A stretch of 62,580 nt of DNA, taken from the NCBI GenBank assembly GCA_018712545.1, contig DVGV01000020.1, positions 1-62,580 of the forward strand. Direction: 5' to 3'. This document shows, piece after piece, positions 24,705-35,255 of the stretch. The DNA is from Candidatus Coprenecus merdigallinarum. Its GTDB lineage: Bacteria > Bacteroidota > Bacteroidia > Bacteroidales > UBA932. The position numbers and the translations under genes are program-made. Positions within the stretch are counted from its first letter, which is position 1. The number at the start of each line of letters is the position of its first letter. Below the pieces are notes generated by a model that searched no databases, was not told where the DNA came from, and saw only the letters and a list, made by a program, of their open reading frames with translations.

Positions 24705-27700
24705 ATGGTATACTTTTTCCGCTCCCCCGAGGGGCAAATCATAGCAGTCGACTCTAAGACAGCATTTTCTGCTGAAACAGCGGACACCCTCAAATGGCTT
24801 TTCTCCGGCGCGGAGCTCCTACAGGACCCGTCAGTGACCGGCACATTCATCGGCCCCAGGCGCGAGATGATTACGCCCTGGAGCACCGCAGCAGTGGAAA
24901 TCACTCAGAACATGAACATTACCGGCATCGCCAGAATCGAGGAGTTCTTCCCTGTGCCCGAGGGCCGCTACGCCTCCGACACCGAGATACCCCACGACAA
25001 GATGCTACAGAGGATATACCACGGACTGGACGGCGACATCTTCGTCATCGACCGTCAGCCCGAGCCCATCCGCCACATCACTGATTTCGAAGCATATAAC
25101 AAGGAAGAGGGTCTGGCTCTCTCCGAGGACGAGATTCAGTATCTCAAGGACCTCTCCGCCAAGCTCGGCAGACCTCTGACCGACAGCGAGGTATTCGGAT
25201 TCTCCCAGGTCAATTCGGAACACTGCCGCCACAAGATATTCAACGGCACCTTCGTCATCGACGGAGTGGAGATGGAAAGCTCCCTCTTCAAGCTGATAAA
25301 GAAGACCTCGGCGGTCAATCCCGGCCGCATCGTCTCCGCATACAAGGACAACTGCGCCTTCATCGAAGGCCCCAAGCTCAGGCTCTTCCACCCCGCTGCG
25401 GCCGCCAAGCCCAGCTTCTTCAAGGAAGAGGAGGTCAAGACCGTCATCTCGCTGAAGGCCGAGACCCACAACTTCCCCACCACCGTTGAGCCGTTCAACG
25501 GGGCGGCCACCGGTAGCGGCGGAGAGATACGCGACCGTATCGGAGGCGGCAAGGGCTCCTTCCCCATCGCCGGCACCGCCGTCTACATGACCTCCTACCC
25601 CCGCATCGACAGCGGCCGCGAATGGGAGGCCCGTCCTCCCCGCAAGTGGTTGTACCAGACCCCCGCGGAGATTCTCATCAAGGCCTCCAACGGAGCCTCC
25701 GACTTCGGCAACAAGTTCGGCCAGCCCCTCATCTGCGGCTCCCTCCAGACCCTAGAGCACACCGAGCAGGATCCCGACGGCTCCGAGCGCAAGTACGGCT
25801 ATGACAAGGTCGTGATGCTCGCCGGAGGAGTGGGCTACGCCAAGAAGGCCGACGCCGCCAAGGACCGTCCCTCGAAGGGAGACGACATCATCCTCATGGG
25901 AGGTGACAACTACCGCATCGGCATGGGCGGAGGAGCTGTATCCTCCGTCGCCACAGGAGAATATGCCAATTCCATAGAGCTCAACGCCATACAGAGGGCC
26001 AACCCCGAAATGCAAAAGAGGGTCTACAACGCCATCCGCGCGGTGGCCGAGAAGGACCACAACTCCATCATCTCGATACACGACCACGGCGCCGGCGGAC
26101 ACCTGAACTGCCTCTCCGAGCTGGTAGAGGAAGTCGGCGGCGACATCGACATCTCCAGGCTGCCCGTAGGCGACCCCACCCTCTCGGACAAGGAAATCAT
26201 CGGCAATGAGAGCCAGGAGCGCATGGGACTGGTGATGAAGAAATCCGACACCGAAGAGCTGCGCAGGATAGCTGAAAGGGAAAGAGCACCGTTCTACGTC
26301 ATAGGCGAGGTCAGCGGCAAGGGCAATTTCACCCTCCGCGACAGCAAGACCGGGAATGCCCCCATCGACCTGGAGCTCAACGATATGTTCGGTTCTACTC
26401 CCAAGACCGTGATGCACGGCTCCTCTCCCAAAGGAGGCGCCGACGGTCACGGAGGCTTCGCCCCGCTCAGGCAGACTCCCGCCGGAATGTCTCCCGAAGC
26501 CCTCACCGAGGCCATCCGCAAGGTGCTGATGCTCGAGTCTGTGGCCTGCAAGGACTGGCTGACCAACAAGGTGGACCGCTCAGTCACAGGACTCATAGCC
26601 TGCCAGCAGTGCTGCGGTGAGCTTCAGCTGCCGCTCAATGACCTGGGAGTCACCGCCATCGGCTACGACGACCCCGAGGGCATCGCCGTATCCATCGGAC
26701 ATGCTCCCGCCGCCGCCATGATCGACCCGGCCGCAGGTTCCCGCCTGGCCATAGCCGAGGCCCTGACCAACATCATCTGGACTCCCATCCGCGACAATAT
26801 CTACGGCATCTCCCTCAGCGCCAACTGGATGTGGCCATGCCGCAACGAGGGCGAGGACGCCCGCCTCTACCGCGCCGTCAAGGGAGCCAGCGACTTTGCC
26901 ATCGCCATTGGCGTCAACATCCCTACCGGCAAGGATTCCATGTCCATGACCCAGAAATATCCCGACGGAGAGAAAGTCCTCTCGCCCGGAACCCTGATTA
27001 TCTCCGCCACCGGCCAGAGCAAGGACGTGGCCGCCACCCTGCATCCCGTCATGTCCCGCGAGGAGGACACCACCCTGCTCTACATTCCGTTCGTACACAT
27101 AGATAAAGGTGATGCCTGCTTCCCCCTGGGAGGCTCCGCCTACGCCTCCACCATAGGACAGGTGGGCGCAGGAGCTCCCGACATCACCGACCCCGAATAT
27201 TTCAAGACCTGCTTCAACCGCCTCCAGGACGCCATGTTCAACTCCATGAGCAACCCCGTCATAGCCGGACACGACATCTCCGCCGGAGGTCTTATAACCA
27301 CCCTCTTAGAGATGTGCTTCTCCAATATGGAGGGAGGCGCCGACATCGACCTCAGCGCCCTGGAATCCTCCGACCTCCTCCTCTCCGAGGTGCCGGGAGT
27401 CGTACTTCAAGTGAAGAATGCCGGCATGGACGAATTCCTCCGCAACCTCGGCCCCGTCAAGGCCTGGACCATCGGCCGTCCCGTACAGAAGGGACGTACC
27501 CTGAAAGTGGTCTACGGCTCCGACAGCAGGACATTGTCCCTGGACATCGACGCCATGCGCGAAAGCTGGTACCGCACCTCATGGCTGCTGGACAGCCTCC
27601 AGACTCCCAAGGAACTTGCCGCCGAGCGTTATGCCAACTACGGCCGCCAGCCCCTGGAATTTGCCTTCCCCAAGCACTTCGACGGACACTACACCACTCC

Positions 27701-28460
27701 CGCCGAGCGCCGCATCAAGGCCGCCATCATCCGTGAGACCGGCTCCAACGGCGACCGCGAGATGGCATGGGCCCTGTACATGGCCGGATTTGCAGTCAAG
27801 GACGTGCACGTGACCGACCTCGTATCGGGACGCGAGACCCTCGAGGACGTACAGATGATAGTCTTCGTGGGCGGTTTCTCCAACGCCGACACCCTCGGAT
27901 CGGCCAAGGGATGGGCCGCCGCCCTGCTCTACAACGAGAAGGCCCGCACCGCCATCGAGCGCTTCTACGCCCGAAAGGACACCCTCAGCCTCGGAATCTG
28001 CAACGGCTGTCAGCTGATGGCCGAGATGGGCCTGATCACTCCCGAGCACAAGGAACTCTCGCCCAAGATGAAGCACAACACCTCGCACAAATTCGAATCC
28101 TCCTTCGTAGGCGTACATATCGAGAACTCGCCCTCCATCCTCCTGTCCTCCCTGCAGGGCTCCAGGCTCGGCATCTGGGTGGCTCACGGAGAGGGCCGCT
28201 TCTCCTTCCCCAGACCTCTGGAGGAATACAACATCGCCCTGAGATACAACTACGACGCCTATCCCGGCAACCCCAACGGCTCCCCCGCCGCAGTGGCCGG
28301 AGTATGCTCCCCCGACGGCCGCCACCTGGCCATGATGCCCCACCCCGAGCGCTGCCTAAGACCCTGGAACTGGGCATATTATCCTGACCGAAAAGGCGAT
28401 GAGGTCACCCCCTGGCTCGAAATGTTCATAAACGGCAGAATATGGCTCGAAAGACTATAA
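24705..28460 (+). CDS. purL: Phosphoribosylformylglycinamidine synthase, large single-chain type
   Basis: A 1251-residue FGAM synthase that converts FGAR, glutamine and ATP to FGAM in purine synthesis. Order: N-terminal PurS-like part (about 1-150), linker and two AIRS-type halves ([70 protein letters not shown]), then a class I glutaminase (about 1000-1251) with Cys1099 in [10 protein letters not shown] and the MMPHPERC His/Glu. This is the long proteobacterial form rather than the split PurS/L/Q form. Its last 19 bases overlap the phoH start. Confidence 0.96.
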   Translation: MVYFFRSPEGQIIAVDSKTAFSAETADTLKWLFSGAELLQDPSVTGTFIGPRREMITPWSTAAVEITQNMNITGIARIEEFFPVPEGRYASDTEIPHDKMLQRIYHGLDGDIFVIDRQPEPIRHITDFEAYNKEEGLALSEDEIQYLKDLSAKLGRPLTDSEVFGFSQVNSEHCRHKIFNGTFVIDGVEMESSLFKLIKKTSAVNPGRIVSAYKDNCAFIEGPKLRLFHPAAAAKPSFFKEEEVKTVISLKAETHNFPTTVEPFNGAATGSGGEIRDRIGGGKGSFPIAGTAVYMTSYPRIDSGREWEARPPRKWLYQTPAEILIKASNGASDFGNKFGQPLICGSLQTLEHTEQDPDGSERKYGYDKVVMLAGGVGYAKKADAAKDRPSKGDDIILMGGDNYRIGMGGGAVSSVATGEYANSIELNAIQRANPEMQKRVYNAIRAVAEKDHNSIISIHDHGAGGHLNCLSELVEEVGGDIDISRLPVGDPTLSDKEIIGNESQERMGLVMKKSDTEELRRIAERERAPFYVIGEVSGKGNFTLRDSKTGNAPIDLELNDMFGSTPKTVMHGSSPKGGADGHGGFAPLRQTPAGMSPEALTEAIRKVLMLESVACKDWLTNKVDRSVTGLIACQQCCGELQLPLNDLGVTAIGYDDPEGIAVSIGHAPAAAMIDPAAGSRLAIAEALTNIIWTPIRDNIYGISLSANWMWPCRNEGEDARLYRAVKGASDFAIAIGVNIPTGKDSMSMTQKYPDGEKVLSPGTLIISATGQSKDVAATLHPVMSREEDTTLLYIPFVHIDKGDACFPLGGSAYASTIGQVGAGAPDITDPEYFKTCFNRLQDAMFNSMSNPVIAGHDISAGGLITTLLEMCFSNMEGGADIDLSALESSDLLLSEVPGVVLQVKNAGMDEFLRNLGPVKAWTIGRPVQKGRTLKVVYGSDSRTLSLDIDAMRESWYRTSWLLDSLQTPKELAAERYANYGRQPLEFAFPKHFDGHYTTPAERRIKAAIIRETGSNGDREMAWALYMAGFAVKDVHVTDLVSGRETLEDVQMIVFVGGFSNADTLGSAKGWAAALLYNEKARTAIERFYARKDTLSLGICNGCQLMAEMGLITPEHKELSPKMKHNTSHKFESSFVGVHIENSPSILLSSLQGSRLGIWVAHGEGRFSFPRPLEEYNIALRYNYDAYPGNPNGSPAAVAGVCSPDGRHLAMMPHPERCLRPWNWAYYPDRKGDEVTPWLEMFINGRIWLERL

Positions 28461-29836
28461 GACAGATGGAGAACCGGTTCCGCGGGCTGGACAGCCACCC
28501 TCCCCGCCCCCCGAAACTCTTCGTGCTGGACACCAATGTGATCCTCCACGACAGCAGGTGCATCTTCAACTTCCAGGACAATGACATCTACATCCCGGTG
28601 AGTGTCATCGAGGAACTGGACAAGTTCAAGAAGGGGGACGACAACCTCGGGTTCAACGCCAGGGCCTTCGTACGCGCCCTGGACAAAATATCGGACAACA
28701 CCCTCTTCGACCGGGGCATCAGCCTCGGCAAGGACCGCGGCCACATCAAGATAGAGATGGGCCACGGCTATACAGGCCAGATACGCGACTCGCTCATCGA
28801 CGACATCCCCGACCACCGTATCATCGCCACCGCCGTCTGGCTCAGGGACAACAATCCCGACCGCAAGGTAATCCTGGTGACCAAGGACCTGAACATGAGG
28901 CTCAAGGCCAAGGCTCTCGGCCTCATGGCCCAGGACTATCTCTCCGACAAGGTGCAGGAGGAACGGGTCGTCAAGACCGAGAAGGAGGTGCTCACGGTCC
29001 GCAACATGAAGGATGATTTCATCCGGAAGATAAATGAATCGCCGGAAGGAGTCCCCTTCGCCCAGGTCGGCATCCGCCGCAGACCGGCGCCCAACCAGTA
29101 CTACAAGATATACGACAGTTCCAAAAGCCTTACCCTGGCCCGCTACGACGACCGGGACAAGACCATCGTCAGAGTACGGCCGCAGACCGCCTACGGCATC
29201 ACTCCCCGCAACGACGAGCAGACCTTAGCTATGGACGCGGTCATGAATCCGGACATCAAGCTGATAGCCCTCACAGGCAGGGCCGGTACCGGAAAGACCC
29301 TCATAGCCCTGGCCGGAGCCCTTGCGCAGTCCGGCAACTACGGGCAGATACTCCTCTCCCGCCCCGTTATCCCGCTCAAGAACCAGGAACTCGGCTTCCT
29401 GCCCGGCTCGGTGAACGACAAGATAGGCCCTTACATGCTGCCCCTGTTCGACAACCTGGACGTCATCAAGAGCTGCTTCTCGTCCACCAGTAAGGAAGTC
29501 GCCAAGATCGAGGATATGCTCCGTCGCGAGAAACTGATAATCAACCCTCTGGCCTATATCCGCGGCCGCAGCCTCGGCAACGTCTTCTTCATCGTGGACG
29601 AGTCCCAGAACCTCACTCCGCACGAGGTCAAGACCATCATCACCCGTGCCGGAGAAGGCACTAAGATAGTCTTCACCGGAGACATCTACCAGATAGACCA
29701 GCCCTATCTGGACTTCTACTCCAACGGCCTTACCCACCTTTGCGACAAGTTCTTCGGCCAGAGTGTCTTCGCACACATCAATATGGTGCGGGGCGAGCGC
29801 AGCCAACTCTCGGAGCTTGCCGGCAAATTGCTGTAA
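28442..29836 (+). CDS. PIN-domain PhoH family ATPase
   Basis: A 464-residue cytoplasmic protein. The N-terminal PIN nuclease-like domain (about 24-170) has [12 protein letters not shown] with acidic Asp30, [11 protein letters not shown] and later acidic residues. The C-terminal PhoH ATPase (about 240-464) has the Walker A GRAGTGKT (Lys285), [18 protein letters not shown], Walker [15 protein letters not shown] and [12 protein letters not shown]. PhoH2-type PIN-PhoH proteins are RNA helicase/ribonucleases, usually linked to toxin-antitoxin or RNA turnover. The ATG overlaps purL by 19 bases; a second ATG at 28466 is possible. Confidence 0.92.
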   Translation: MARKTIRQMENRFRGLDSHPPRPPKLFVLDTNVILHDSRCIFNFQDNDIYIPVSVIEELDKFKKGDDNLGFNARAFVRALDKISDNTLFDRGISLGKDRGHIKIEMGHGYTGQIRDSLIDDIPDHRIIATAVWLRDNNPDRKVILVTKDLNMRLKAKALGLMAQDYLSDKVQEERVVKTEKEVLTVRNMKDDFIRKINESPEGVPFAQVGIRRRPAPNQYYKIYDSSKSLTLARYDDRDKTIVRVRPQTAYGITPRNDEQTLAMDAVMNPDIKLIALTGRAGTGKTLIALAGALAQSGNYGQILLSRPVIPLKNQELGFLPGSVNDKIGPYMLPLFDNLDVIKSCFSSTSKEVAKIEDMLRREKLIINPLAYIRGRSLGNVFFIVDESQNLTPHEVKTIITRAGEGTKIVFTGDIYQIDQPYLDFYSNGLTHLCDKFFGQSVFAHINMVRGERSQLSELAGKLL

Positions 29837-29880
29837 TTCTTGCCAGAACGGCCGGAATTATGGCACACATCTATTGGTCC

Positions 29881-30039
29881 TCAGGCTGTTATAAGATTTG
29901 TAGAAGCATGCCACCCGCGGCCTGTTAGCGGGAGGGACCCGCCCTGAGTATCATCGAGTTACGAAGTAACGAGCTGATACTCACGGTGGGAGGGATAGCG
30001 CCGTAGGCGCGTACTTCTACAAATCTTATAACAGCCTGA
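29881..30039. repeat. 159-bp palindromic structured element with perfect 26-bp inverted ends
   Basis: The ends 29881-29906 and 30014-30039 are perfect 26-base inverted repeats (outer TCAGGCTGTTATAAG, inner TTTGTAGAAG). The 107-base GC-rich core holds three hairpins: CCCGC/GCGGG (914-918 with 928-932 of 29xxx), TGAGTATCA/TGATACTCA (29945-29953 with 29975-29983) topped by GTTAC-GAA-GTAAC (29958-29970), and GCGCC-GTA-GGCGC (29998-30010). GGGAGGGA occurs twice, before the second and third hairpins. Folded, it is a cloverleaf on a long stem. No frame and no TAnnTTTG box is inside. It resembles a MITE, a REP-type element or a structured RNA. It lies between phoH and the ppdK promoter. Confidence 0.85.
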
Positions 30040-30106
30040 TGACAGATACAATATTCATCCTCCTAAATATTTTTAACTGTCTGATAGGGAATTTGTGAAA
30101 AATCGT
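30040..30106. other. Short noncoding stretch between the palindrome and the ppdK promoter
   Basis: AT-rich, no hairpin or frame. TTTG at 30092-30095 is only 11 bases before the ppdK -7 box. The 44 bases between the phoH stop and the palindrome (29837-29880) likewise show nothing but a weak CCGGC-rich patch. Confidence 0.4.
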
Positions 30107-30114
30107 TATTTTTG
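30107..30114 (+). promoter_or_regulatory. -7 box of ppdK
   Basis: TATTTTTG, leaving a leader of about 50 bases before the ATG at 30169. Confidence 0.5.
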
Positions 30115-30168
30115 CGACTTAATAGTTTACGGTCTTTGACTCAAACCAATATTTTATTTTTTATATCT

Positions 30169-32886
30169 ATGTCAAACAAAAGAGTTTATTTCTTTGGAGG
30201 AAAAGAGGCCGAAGGAAACGGTTCTATGAGAAACCTCTTGGGCGGTAAAGGCGCGAACCTCGCCGAAATGTGCACGCTCGGAATGCCCGTACCCGCGGGA
30301 TTCACCATCACCACCGAATGCTGCACGGAGTATTACAATCTGGGATGCAAGTATCCCGCAGAACTCGAAAAGGAAGTCAATGACGCTCTCTCACGCGCAG
30401 AAAGCATGATGGGCCGCAAGTTCGGGGACAAGGACAATCCTCTCCTCGTATCCTGCCGCTCCGGCGCACGCTCATCCATGCCCGGCATGATGGAGACCGT
30501 ACTCAACATAGGTCTTTGCTCCGCGACCATACCCGGTATGATCGCCAAGACCGGCAATCCCCGATTCGTCTACGACGCATACCGCCGTCTGATCATGATG
30601 TACTCGGACGTGGTAATGGAAAAGGCCGAGGGCATCGAGCCCGCAGAGGGTCAGGGCATCAGGGTCCAGCTCGACAGGATGCTGGGCGACCTGAAGGCCA
30701 AAAAAGGCTACAAGAGCGACACAGACCTGACCGAGGAAGACCTCAAGCAGCTCTGCGCCGACTTTAAGGTACGTGTAAAACAGGTACTTGGAAAAGAGTT
30801 CCCCGACAACGCATACGAGCAGCTCTGGGGCGGTATCGGAGCCGTGTTCAAATCCTGGAACGGCAAGCGTGCCATCGCCTACCGCCGCATCGAGGGCATA
30901 CCCGATGACTGGGGAACAGCCGTGAACGTACAGGCCATGGTATTCGGCAACATGGGAGACAACTCCGCTACAGGCGTGGCCTTCTCCCGTAACCCCGCTA
31001 CAGGTGAGAACAAGTTCTACGGAGAGTGGCTCATCAACGCCCAGGGCGAGGATGTCGTAGCCGGTATCCGCACCCCCAACCCCCTGAATGAGGCCACCAA
31101 GAACGAGCACAACCGCCATCTGGCATCCCTTGAGACAGCCATGCCTGATGTTTACAAGGAACTGGACGAGATACAGAATCATCTCGAGAACCACTTCCAC
31201 GACATGCAGGACATCGAGTTCACCATCCAGGACGGCAAGCTCTGGATGCTCCAGTGCCGCGTCGGCAAGAGGACAGGTCTGGCAGCCCTCAATATGGCCA
31301 TGGACATGCTCCATGAGGGACTTATCGATGAAAAGACAGCCGTCATGAGAGTGGCCCCCGCCCAGCTCGACGAGCTCCTCCACCCTATCCTGAACCCCGC
31401 TGCAGAGAAGAAGGCCACCGTCATCGCCCAGGGTCTGCCCGCAGGTCCCGGCGGCTCGGTCGGTAAAATCGTCTTCACAGCCGAGGATGCCGTAGCCGCT
31501 GCAGAGCGCAAGGAGAAAGTGATTCTCGTCCGTGAGGAGACCAATCCCGAGGACGTGGAGGGCATGCGTGCCGCCGACGGTCTGCTCACAGCCCGCGGAG
31601 GTATGACCTCGCATGCGGCTCTGGTAGCCCGCGGATGGGGCAAGTGCTGCATCGTAGGCTGCGATGCCCTGCATATTGACCTCGAGGCCAAGACACTCAC
31701 CATCAACGGCAAGACCTACCGTGAAGGAGATGTATTCTCGCTCAACGGATCCAAGGGCTTCGTTTACGACGTAGCTGTGGAGACCATGGACGCATCGGAG
31801 AATCCCCGTTTCGTAGAATACATGACCCTCGTAGACAAATACCGCCGGCTCGGTGTGCGCACCAACGCCGACACTCCCGAGGACGCAGCCCGCGCCCTTT
31901 CCTTCGGAGCCGAGGGCATCGGCCTCTTCAGGATCGAGCACATGTTCTACGGAGCCAACTCCGAGGAGCCTCTGTCCAAGCTGCGCAAGATGATTCTCTC
32001 CACTACCGAAGAAGAGAGAATAGCCGCACTGGCAGAACTCGAGCCTTACATCAAGCAGGCAGTCAAGGCCACCATGAAGGTAATGGACGGCAAGCCGGTA
32101 ACTTTCCGTCTGCTCGATCCCCCTCTCCATGAATTCGTTCCCCAGACTCCCGACAAGGAGGCTGAGCTGGCCAAGGAGCTTGGAGTATCAGTCAGCGACA
32201 TACAGAAGCGCGGAGAGAGCCTGCACGAGGTCAATCCCATGATGGGACACCGCGGAGTGCGTCTGGGCATCACCTACCCCGAGATCAGCGAGACCCAGTT
32301 CCGTGCCATCTTCGAGGCCACTGCCGAGCTCATCAAGGAGGGCCTCAACCCCAGACCCGAAATCATGATACCCGTAACCATCATCGTACGCGAGCTGGAC
32401 TTCGAGAAGAAGATCTGCGACCGCGTACACGACGAGGTGGAGAAAGCTACAGGCGTGACCATCAACTATCTCTACGGTACCATGATCGAGATACCCAGGG
32501 CAGCCCTGCTGGCCAACTTCATGGCTAAGACCGCCCAGTTCTTCTCATTCGGAACCAACGACCTGACCCAGATGACCTTCGGATTCTCCCGCGATGACAT
32601 CGGAGCCTTCATGGGCGACTATCTGGAGAACAAGCTCCTCGATGCGGATCCGTTCCAGACCATCGACGTGGAGTCTGTCGGCAAACTTCTCGAAATAGGT
32701 GTACATGGCGGCCGCAGCACCAACCCCAACCTCAAGGTAGGTATCTGCGGAGAGCACGGCGGAGACCCCGCTTCAGTGGAATTCTGCCACAAGATCGGCA
32801 TGAACTACGTTTCCTGCTCGCCTTTCAGAGTTCCCATCGCCCGTCTCGCAGCGGCGCAGGCAGCCATCAAGAACGGAGAGAAATAG
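30169..32886 (+). CDS. ppdK: Pyruvate, phosphate dikinase
   Basis: A 905-residue enzyme interconverting pyruvate, ATP and phosphate with PEP, AMP and pyrophosphate; in fermentative Bacteroidales it serves glycolysis/gluconeogenesis. The N-terminal ATP-grasp domain (GGKGANLAEMCTLGMPVPAGFTITTECC, SCRSGARSSMPGMMETVLNIG) is followed by the phosphohistidine domain with His482 in GGMTSHAALVARGWGK. The C-terminal PEP-binding barrel has HRGVRLGITYPEI, SFGTNDLTQMTFGFSRDD and GICGEHGGDP. Length is standard. ATG 30169 starts the conserved N-terminus; an upstream frame from 30112 overlaps the -7 box. A strong terminator follows. Confidence 0.97.
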   Translation: MSNKRVYFFGGKEAEGNGSMRNLLGGKGANLAEMCTLGMPVPAGFTITTECCTEYYNLGCKYPAELEKEVNDALSRAESMMGRKFGDKDNPLLVSCRSGARSSMPGMMETVLNIGLCSATIPGMIAKTGNPRFVYDAYRRLIMMYSDVVMEKAEGIEPAEGQGIRVQLDRMLGDLKAKKGYKSDTDLTEEDLKQLCADFKVRVKQVLGKEFPDNAYEQLWGGIGAVFKSWNGKRAIAYRRIEGIPDDWGTAVNVQAMVFGNMGDNSATGVAFSRNPATGENKFYGEWLINAQGEDVVAGIRTPNPLNEATKNEHNRHLASLETAMPDVYKELDEIQNHLENHFHDMQDIEFTIQDGKLWMLQCRVGKRTGLAALNMAMDMLHEGLIDEKTAVMRVAPAQLDELLHPILNPAAEKKATVIAQGLPAGPGGSVGKIVFTAEDAVAAAERKEKVILVREETNPEDVEGMRAADGLLTARGGMTSHAALVARGWGKCCIVGCDALHIDLEAKTLTINGKTYREGDVFSLNGSKGFVYDVAVETMDASENPRFVEYMTLVDKYRRLGVRTNADTPEDAARALSFGAEGIGLFRIEHMFYGANSEEPLSKLRKMILSTTEEERIAALAELEPYIKQAVKATMKVMDGKPVTFRLLDPPLHEFVPQTPDKEAELAKELGVSVSDIQKRGESLHEVNPMMGHRGVRLGITYPEISETQFRAIFEATAELIKEGLNPRPEIMIPVTIIVRELDFEKKICDRVHDEVEKATGVTINYLYGTMIEIPRAALLANFMAKTAQFFSFGTNDLTQMTFGFSRDDIGAFMGDYLENKLLDADPFQTIDVESVGKLLEIGVHGGRSTNPNLKVGICGEHGGDPASVEFCHKIGMNYVSCSPFRVPIARLAAAQAAIKNGEK

Positions 32887-32909
32887 GACTTCGGCCCAAC
32901 AATAACAGG

Positions 32910-32947
32910 ACAGGGAGAATACCTTATGGCGTTCTCCCTGTTTTTTT
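32910..32947 (+). terminator. Intrinsic terminator of ppdK, overlapping the hydE 3' end
   Basis: A perfect 10-bp stem ACAGGGAGAA (32910-32919) / TTCTCCCTGT (32932-32941) runs straight into seven T (32941-32947). The right arm and T tract are also hydE codons for its last residues; the hydE stop lies in the loop. Confidence 0.9.
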
Positions 32948-33982
32948 GCCGTAATGCCTGGAGTCACCCCACTCTCCGTAACCTATCGGGATATTCATCT
33001 CCGCCAGTCTCCGCTCGGTTCTGGAAGACGAGACCGCGGCATCCTCCCCCACTCCCGGCTTGTTCTGGTAAATCTGATATTCTTCCCTCACCTCAGAAAG
33101 AGTCAGATTGGGCATAAGTACGTTAGCTCCTGCCATTATTGCCTTTTCCCTGCCGTACGGATCTATGGCCTGCATGGCAGTAGTTGCCGCAATATTGATA
33201 TCAGGCATCAACAGACGAAGGAGCGCCACCATCGTCACCGATAACTGAAGTCTCCTCTCCTGCGGAACAAGAAGCCGGCGGTACTGATACAGAGGCGTCA
33301 TGGAGTGTTCCAGATATGGTCCCATACCGCACATATCTATGTCCATGTCCTTAAAGAACATCAGGTCATCTGCCAGATCCGCGGCACTCTGAAAGGGAAG
33401 GCCGATCATTACTCCTGTCCCTACCTGATAGCCGCACGAACGGAGATCCCTCAATGCCCGCACCCTGACATCATAGCTGTGGTCTGCGTCCGACGGATGT
33501 ATTTTCCCGTACAGATCCCTTCCCGACGCCTCGATCCGCAGCAGATAACGGTGTGCCCCGGCATCTAGCCATTCCCTGTAAACCTCCTGAGGCTGCTCAC
33601 CGAGCGAGAGGGTGATACCCAGGGGGTAACGCCGCTTTATCTCTTTCAGCAACGATGTTATCATGTCTATGAATGCCCTGTCCTGACGCTCTCCCCCTTG
33701 AATCACCATTGATGCATATCCCTCCCTGAAAGCGAAGTCTGCAGCCTGCAGGACGTCTTCCGATGATATCATATACCGTCCTGCAGCGCGGTTATCCCGC
33801 CTGATACCGCAGTACAGACAGTTCTTGCGGCAAATATTCGATATCTCCACCAGACCGCGGAGATAGACCTTGTCTCCTACTGTGGACAGCTTTACACGGT
33901 ACGCCTCGTCATAGAGCGTCTGGAGACGGTCCTGATCCGTCTCCTCAAGCCATGAAATCAGAGTTTTACGATCCAGATTCAT
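32924..33982 (-). CDS. hydE: [FeFe]-hydrogenase H-cluster radical SAM maturase HydE
   Basis: A 352-residue radical SAM enzyme that helps build the dithiomethylamine part of the H-cluster. The SAM cluster motif is ISNICRKNCLYCGIRRDN (Cys51, Cys55, Cys58). Further HydE text: VIQGGERQD, TLSLGEQPQEVYREWLDAGAHRYLLRIEAS, GYQVGTGVMIGLPFQS and DIDMCGMGPYLEHSMTPL. The start overlaps the hydF stop by 4 bases, so the two are translationally coupled. Its last codons (GKKTGRTP) lie within the ppdK terminator. HydG, the third maturase, is not in this window. Confidence 0.95.
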   Translation of the reverse strand: MNLDRKTLISWLEETDQDRLQTLYDEAYRVKLSTVGDKVYLRGLVEISNICRKNCLYCGIRRDNRAAGRYMISSEDVLQAADFAFREGYASMVIQGGERQDRAFIDMITSLLKEIKRRYPLGITLSLGEQPQEVYREWLDAGAHRYLLRIEASGRDLYGKIHPSDADHSYDVRVRALRDLRSCGYQVGTGVMIGLPFQSAADLADDLMFFKDMDIDMCGMGPYLEHSMTPLYQYRRLLVPQERRLQLSVTMVALLRLLMPDINIAATTAMQAIDPYGREKAIMAGANVLMPNLTLSEVREEYQIYQNKPGVGEDAAVSSSRTERRLAEMNIPIGYGEWGDSRHYGKKTGRTP

Positions 33983-35190
33983 TTCAGCAGCGGCCTAAGG
34001 GCCCTTTCATAGATACCTTTCATATAGGATATGGCCATTCCATAGTTAGATACCGGTACGCCGCTCTCTATCGCGGGCAGCAGCCTGGAATAGAGCTGCC
34101 TGCGGGAAATCATGCATCCGCCGCACTGCAGCACCAACGCATAATCCGTAATCCGCCCGGGGATGCTGTCCAGTCCTCCCACCACCTCGAAACTCAGCCT
34201 CCTGCCAGTATACTTGCGCATCATGGCCGGAATCTTCACCCGGCCTATATCGTCACAGGATGCATGATGAGAGCATGACTCGAGAATGAGCACCTTGTCC
34301 CCGTCCTTGAGACTGTCCAGCACGGGAGTACCTTCACAATATTGCGCGAAGCATCCCTTGCTTCGGGCAAGAAGCATGCTGAAACTGGTCAGGGGCACAT
34401 ATTCCGGCACTGCAGCGGCCACCTCCGAGAAAGCCTGGCTGTCCGTCACCACAAGGTCGAAACCCGTCGTTTCCTCTCCGTCAGGGAACAGGTCCTTGAG
34501 AGCAGAGGGCTGCACCACAGTCACCACCGCCCCGACATCCAGAAGAGAGCGTATTGCATTGACTTGAGGCAGAATAAGTCTGCCGGTAGGAGCTCCACCG
34601 TCAATCGGACAGACAAGAAGCACCCGCTGACCGCAGGATACCAGCCCCTCAAACATCGGCCTCTCCGACATCATCGAGGATTCTGTGCAAGCCTTCACTG
34701 CGTCAGCTATCCTCTGCACCATCCCTTCCAGTGCCCCGGCTGCGGCCACTGCCGAAAACTCCAGACACTGTACGCCAGGATATTTCATCCTGAGCCGCTC
34801 GCCAAGTTCCGGGTCCAACGGCGACAGATCCGACTTGCCGTGAACCAGGACCACCGGGAGACTGAACCTGGCGAACTGCTCCATCATTCTCTCCTCCTCT
34901 TCCCCAAAATCCCCGCCGGTAAAAACCAGCAGCGCCACATCTATGCGGCTCACTGCCTCCACCGTACGGGCCACCCGCTTTCCGCCCAGCTCACCGCTGT
35001 CATCGATGCCTGCGGTGTCGATAAACACGCAGGGTCCTATACCGTATATCTCCATCCGCTTGTGCACCGGATCCGTCGTCGTCCCGGGCCTGTCGGAAAC
35101 TATCGCCACATCCTGTCCGGCCACTGCGTTTATCAAGGAGGACTTGCCGGTATTTCTCCTCCCGAATATTCCTATATTTACTGTACCCAT
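33979..35190 (-). CDS. hydF: [FeFe]-hydrogenase maturation GTPase HydF
   Basis: A 403-residue scaffold GTPase that carries the H-cluster precursor to apo-hydrogenase. The G domain starts MGTVNIGIFGRRNTGKSSL (P-loop Lys16), with DRPGTTTDPV (switch), FIDTAGIDD (G3) and LVHGKSD (G4-like). The C-terminal part has the iron-sulfur ligands CSHHASCDD and QCGGCM expected of HydF. ATG 35190 is used; upstream in-frame starts overlap the -7 box. It is first in the hydF-hydE operon and divergent from the DUF6913 gene. Confidence 0.95.
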   Translation of the reverse strand: MGTVNIGIFGRRNTGKSSLINAVAGQDVAIVSDRPGTTTDPVHKRMEIYGIGPCVFIDTAGIDDSGELGGKRVARTVEAVSRIDVALLVFTGGDFGEEEERMMEQFARFSLPVVLVHGKSDLSPLDPELGERLRMKYPGVQCLEFSAVAAAGALEGMVQRIADAVKACTESSMMSERPMFEGLVSCGQRVLLVCPIDGGAPTGRLILPQVNAIRSLLDVGAVVTVVQPSALKDLFPDGEETTGFDLVVTDSQAFSEVAAAVPEYVPLTSFSMLLARSKGCFAQYCEGTPVLDSLKDGDKVLILESCSHHASCDDIGRVKIPAMMRKYTGRRLSFEVVGGLDSIPGRITDYALVLQCGGCMISRRQLYSRLLPAIESGVPVSNYGMAISYMKGIYERALRPLLK

Positions 35191-35214
35191 ACAAACTTCG
35201 GTTAATACTGAAAG

Positions 35215-35222
35215 CAAAAATA
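35215..35222 (-). promoter_or_regulatory. -7 box of hydF-hydE
   Basis: Minus strand TATTTTTG, 24 bases before the hydF ATG. No standard -33 box. Confidence 0.5.
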
Positions 35223-35243
35223 TATCATTTTAATCTTTATTGC

Positions 35244-35251
35244 TATCTTTG
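35244..35251 (+). promoter_or_regulatory. -7 box of the DUF6913 gene, probably leaderless
   Basis: TATCTTTG ends 4 bases before the ATG at 35256. The transcript probably starts at or next to the start codon. Confidence 0.55.
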
Positions 35252-35255
35252 GCGG

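Noticed and set aside
29881-30039. Phase-variable invertible promoter
   Set aside because: Inverted ends of this length are typical of invertons, but neither orientation of the core offers a TAnnTTTG box, and no recombinase gene is nearby.
30092-30114. A special TTTG-N11-TAnnTTTG promoter class
   Set aside because: An 11-base spacing recurs at ppdK, folC, the HMA gene and the first ATPase, but TTTG is common in AT-rich leaders; I take this as chance.
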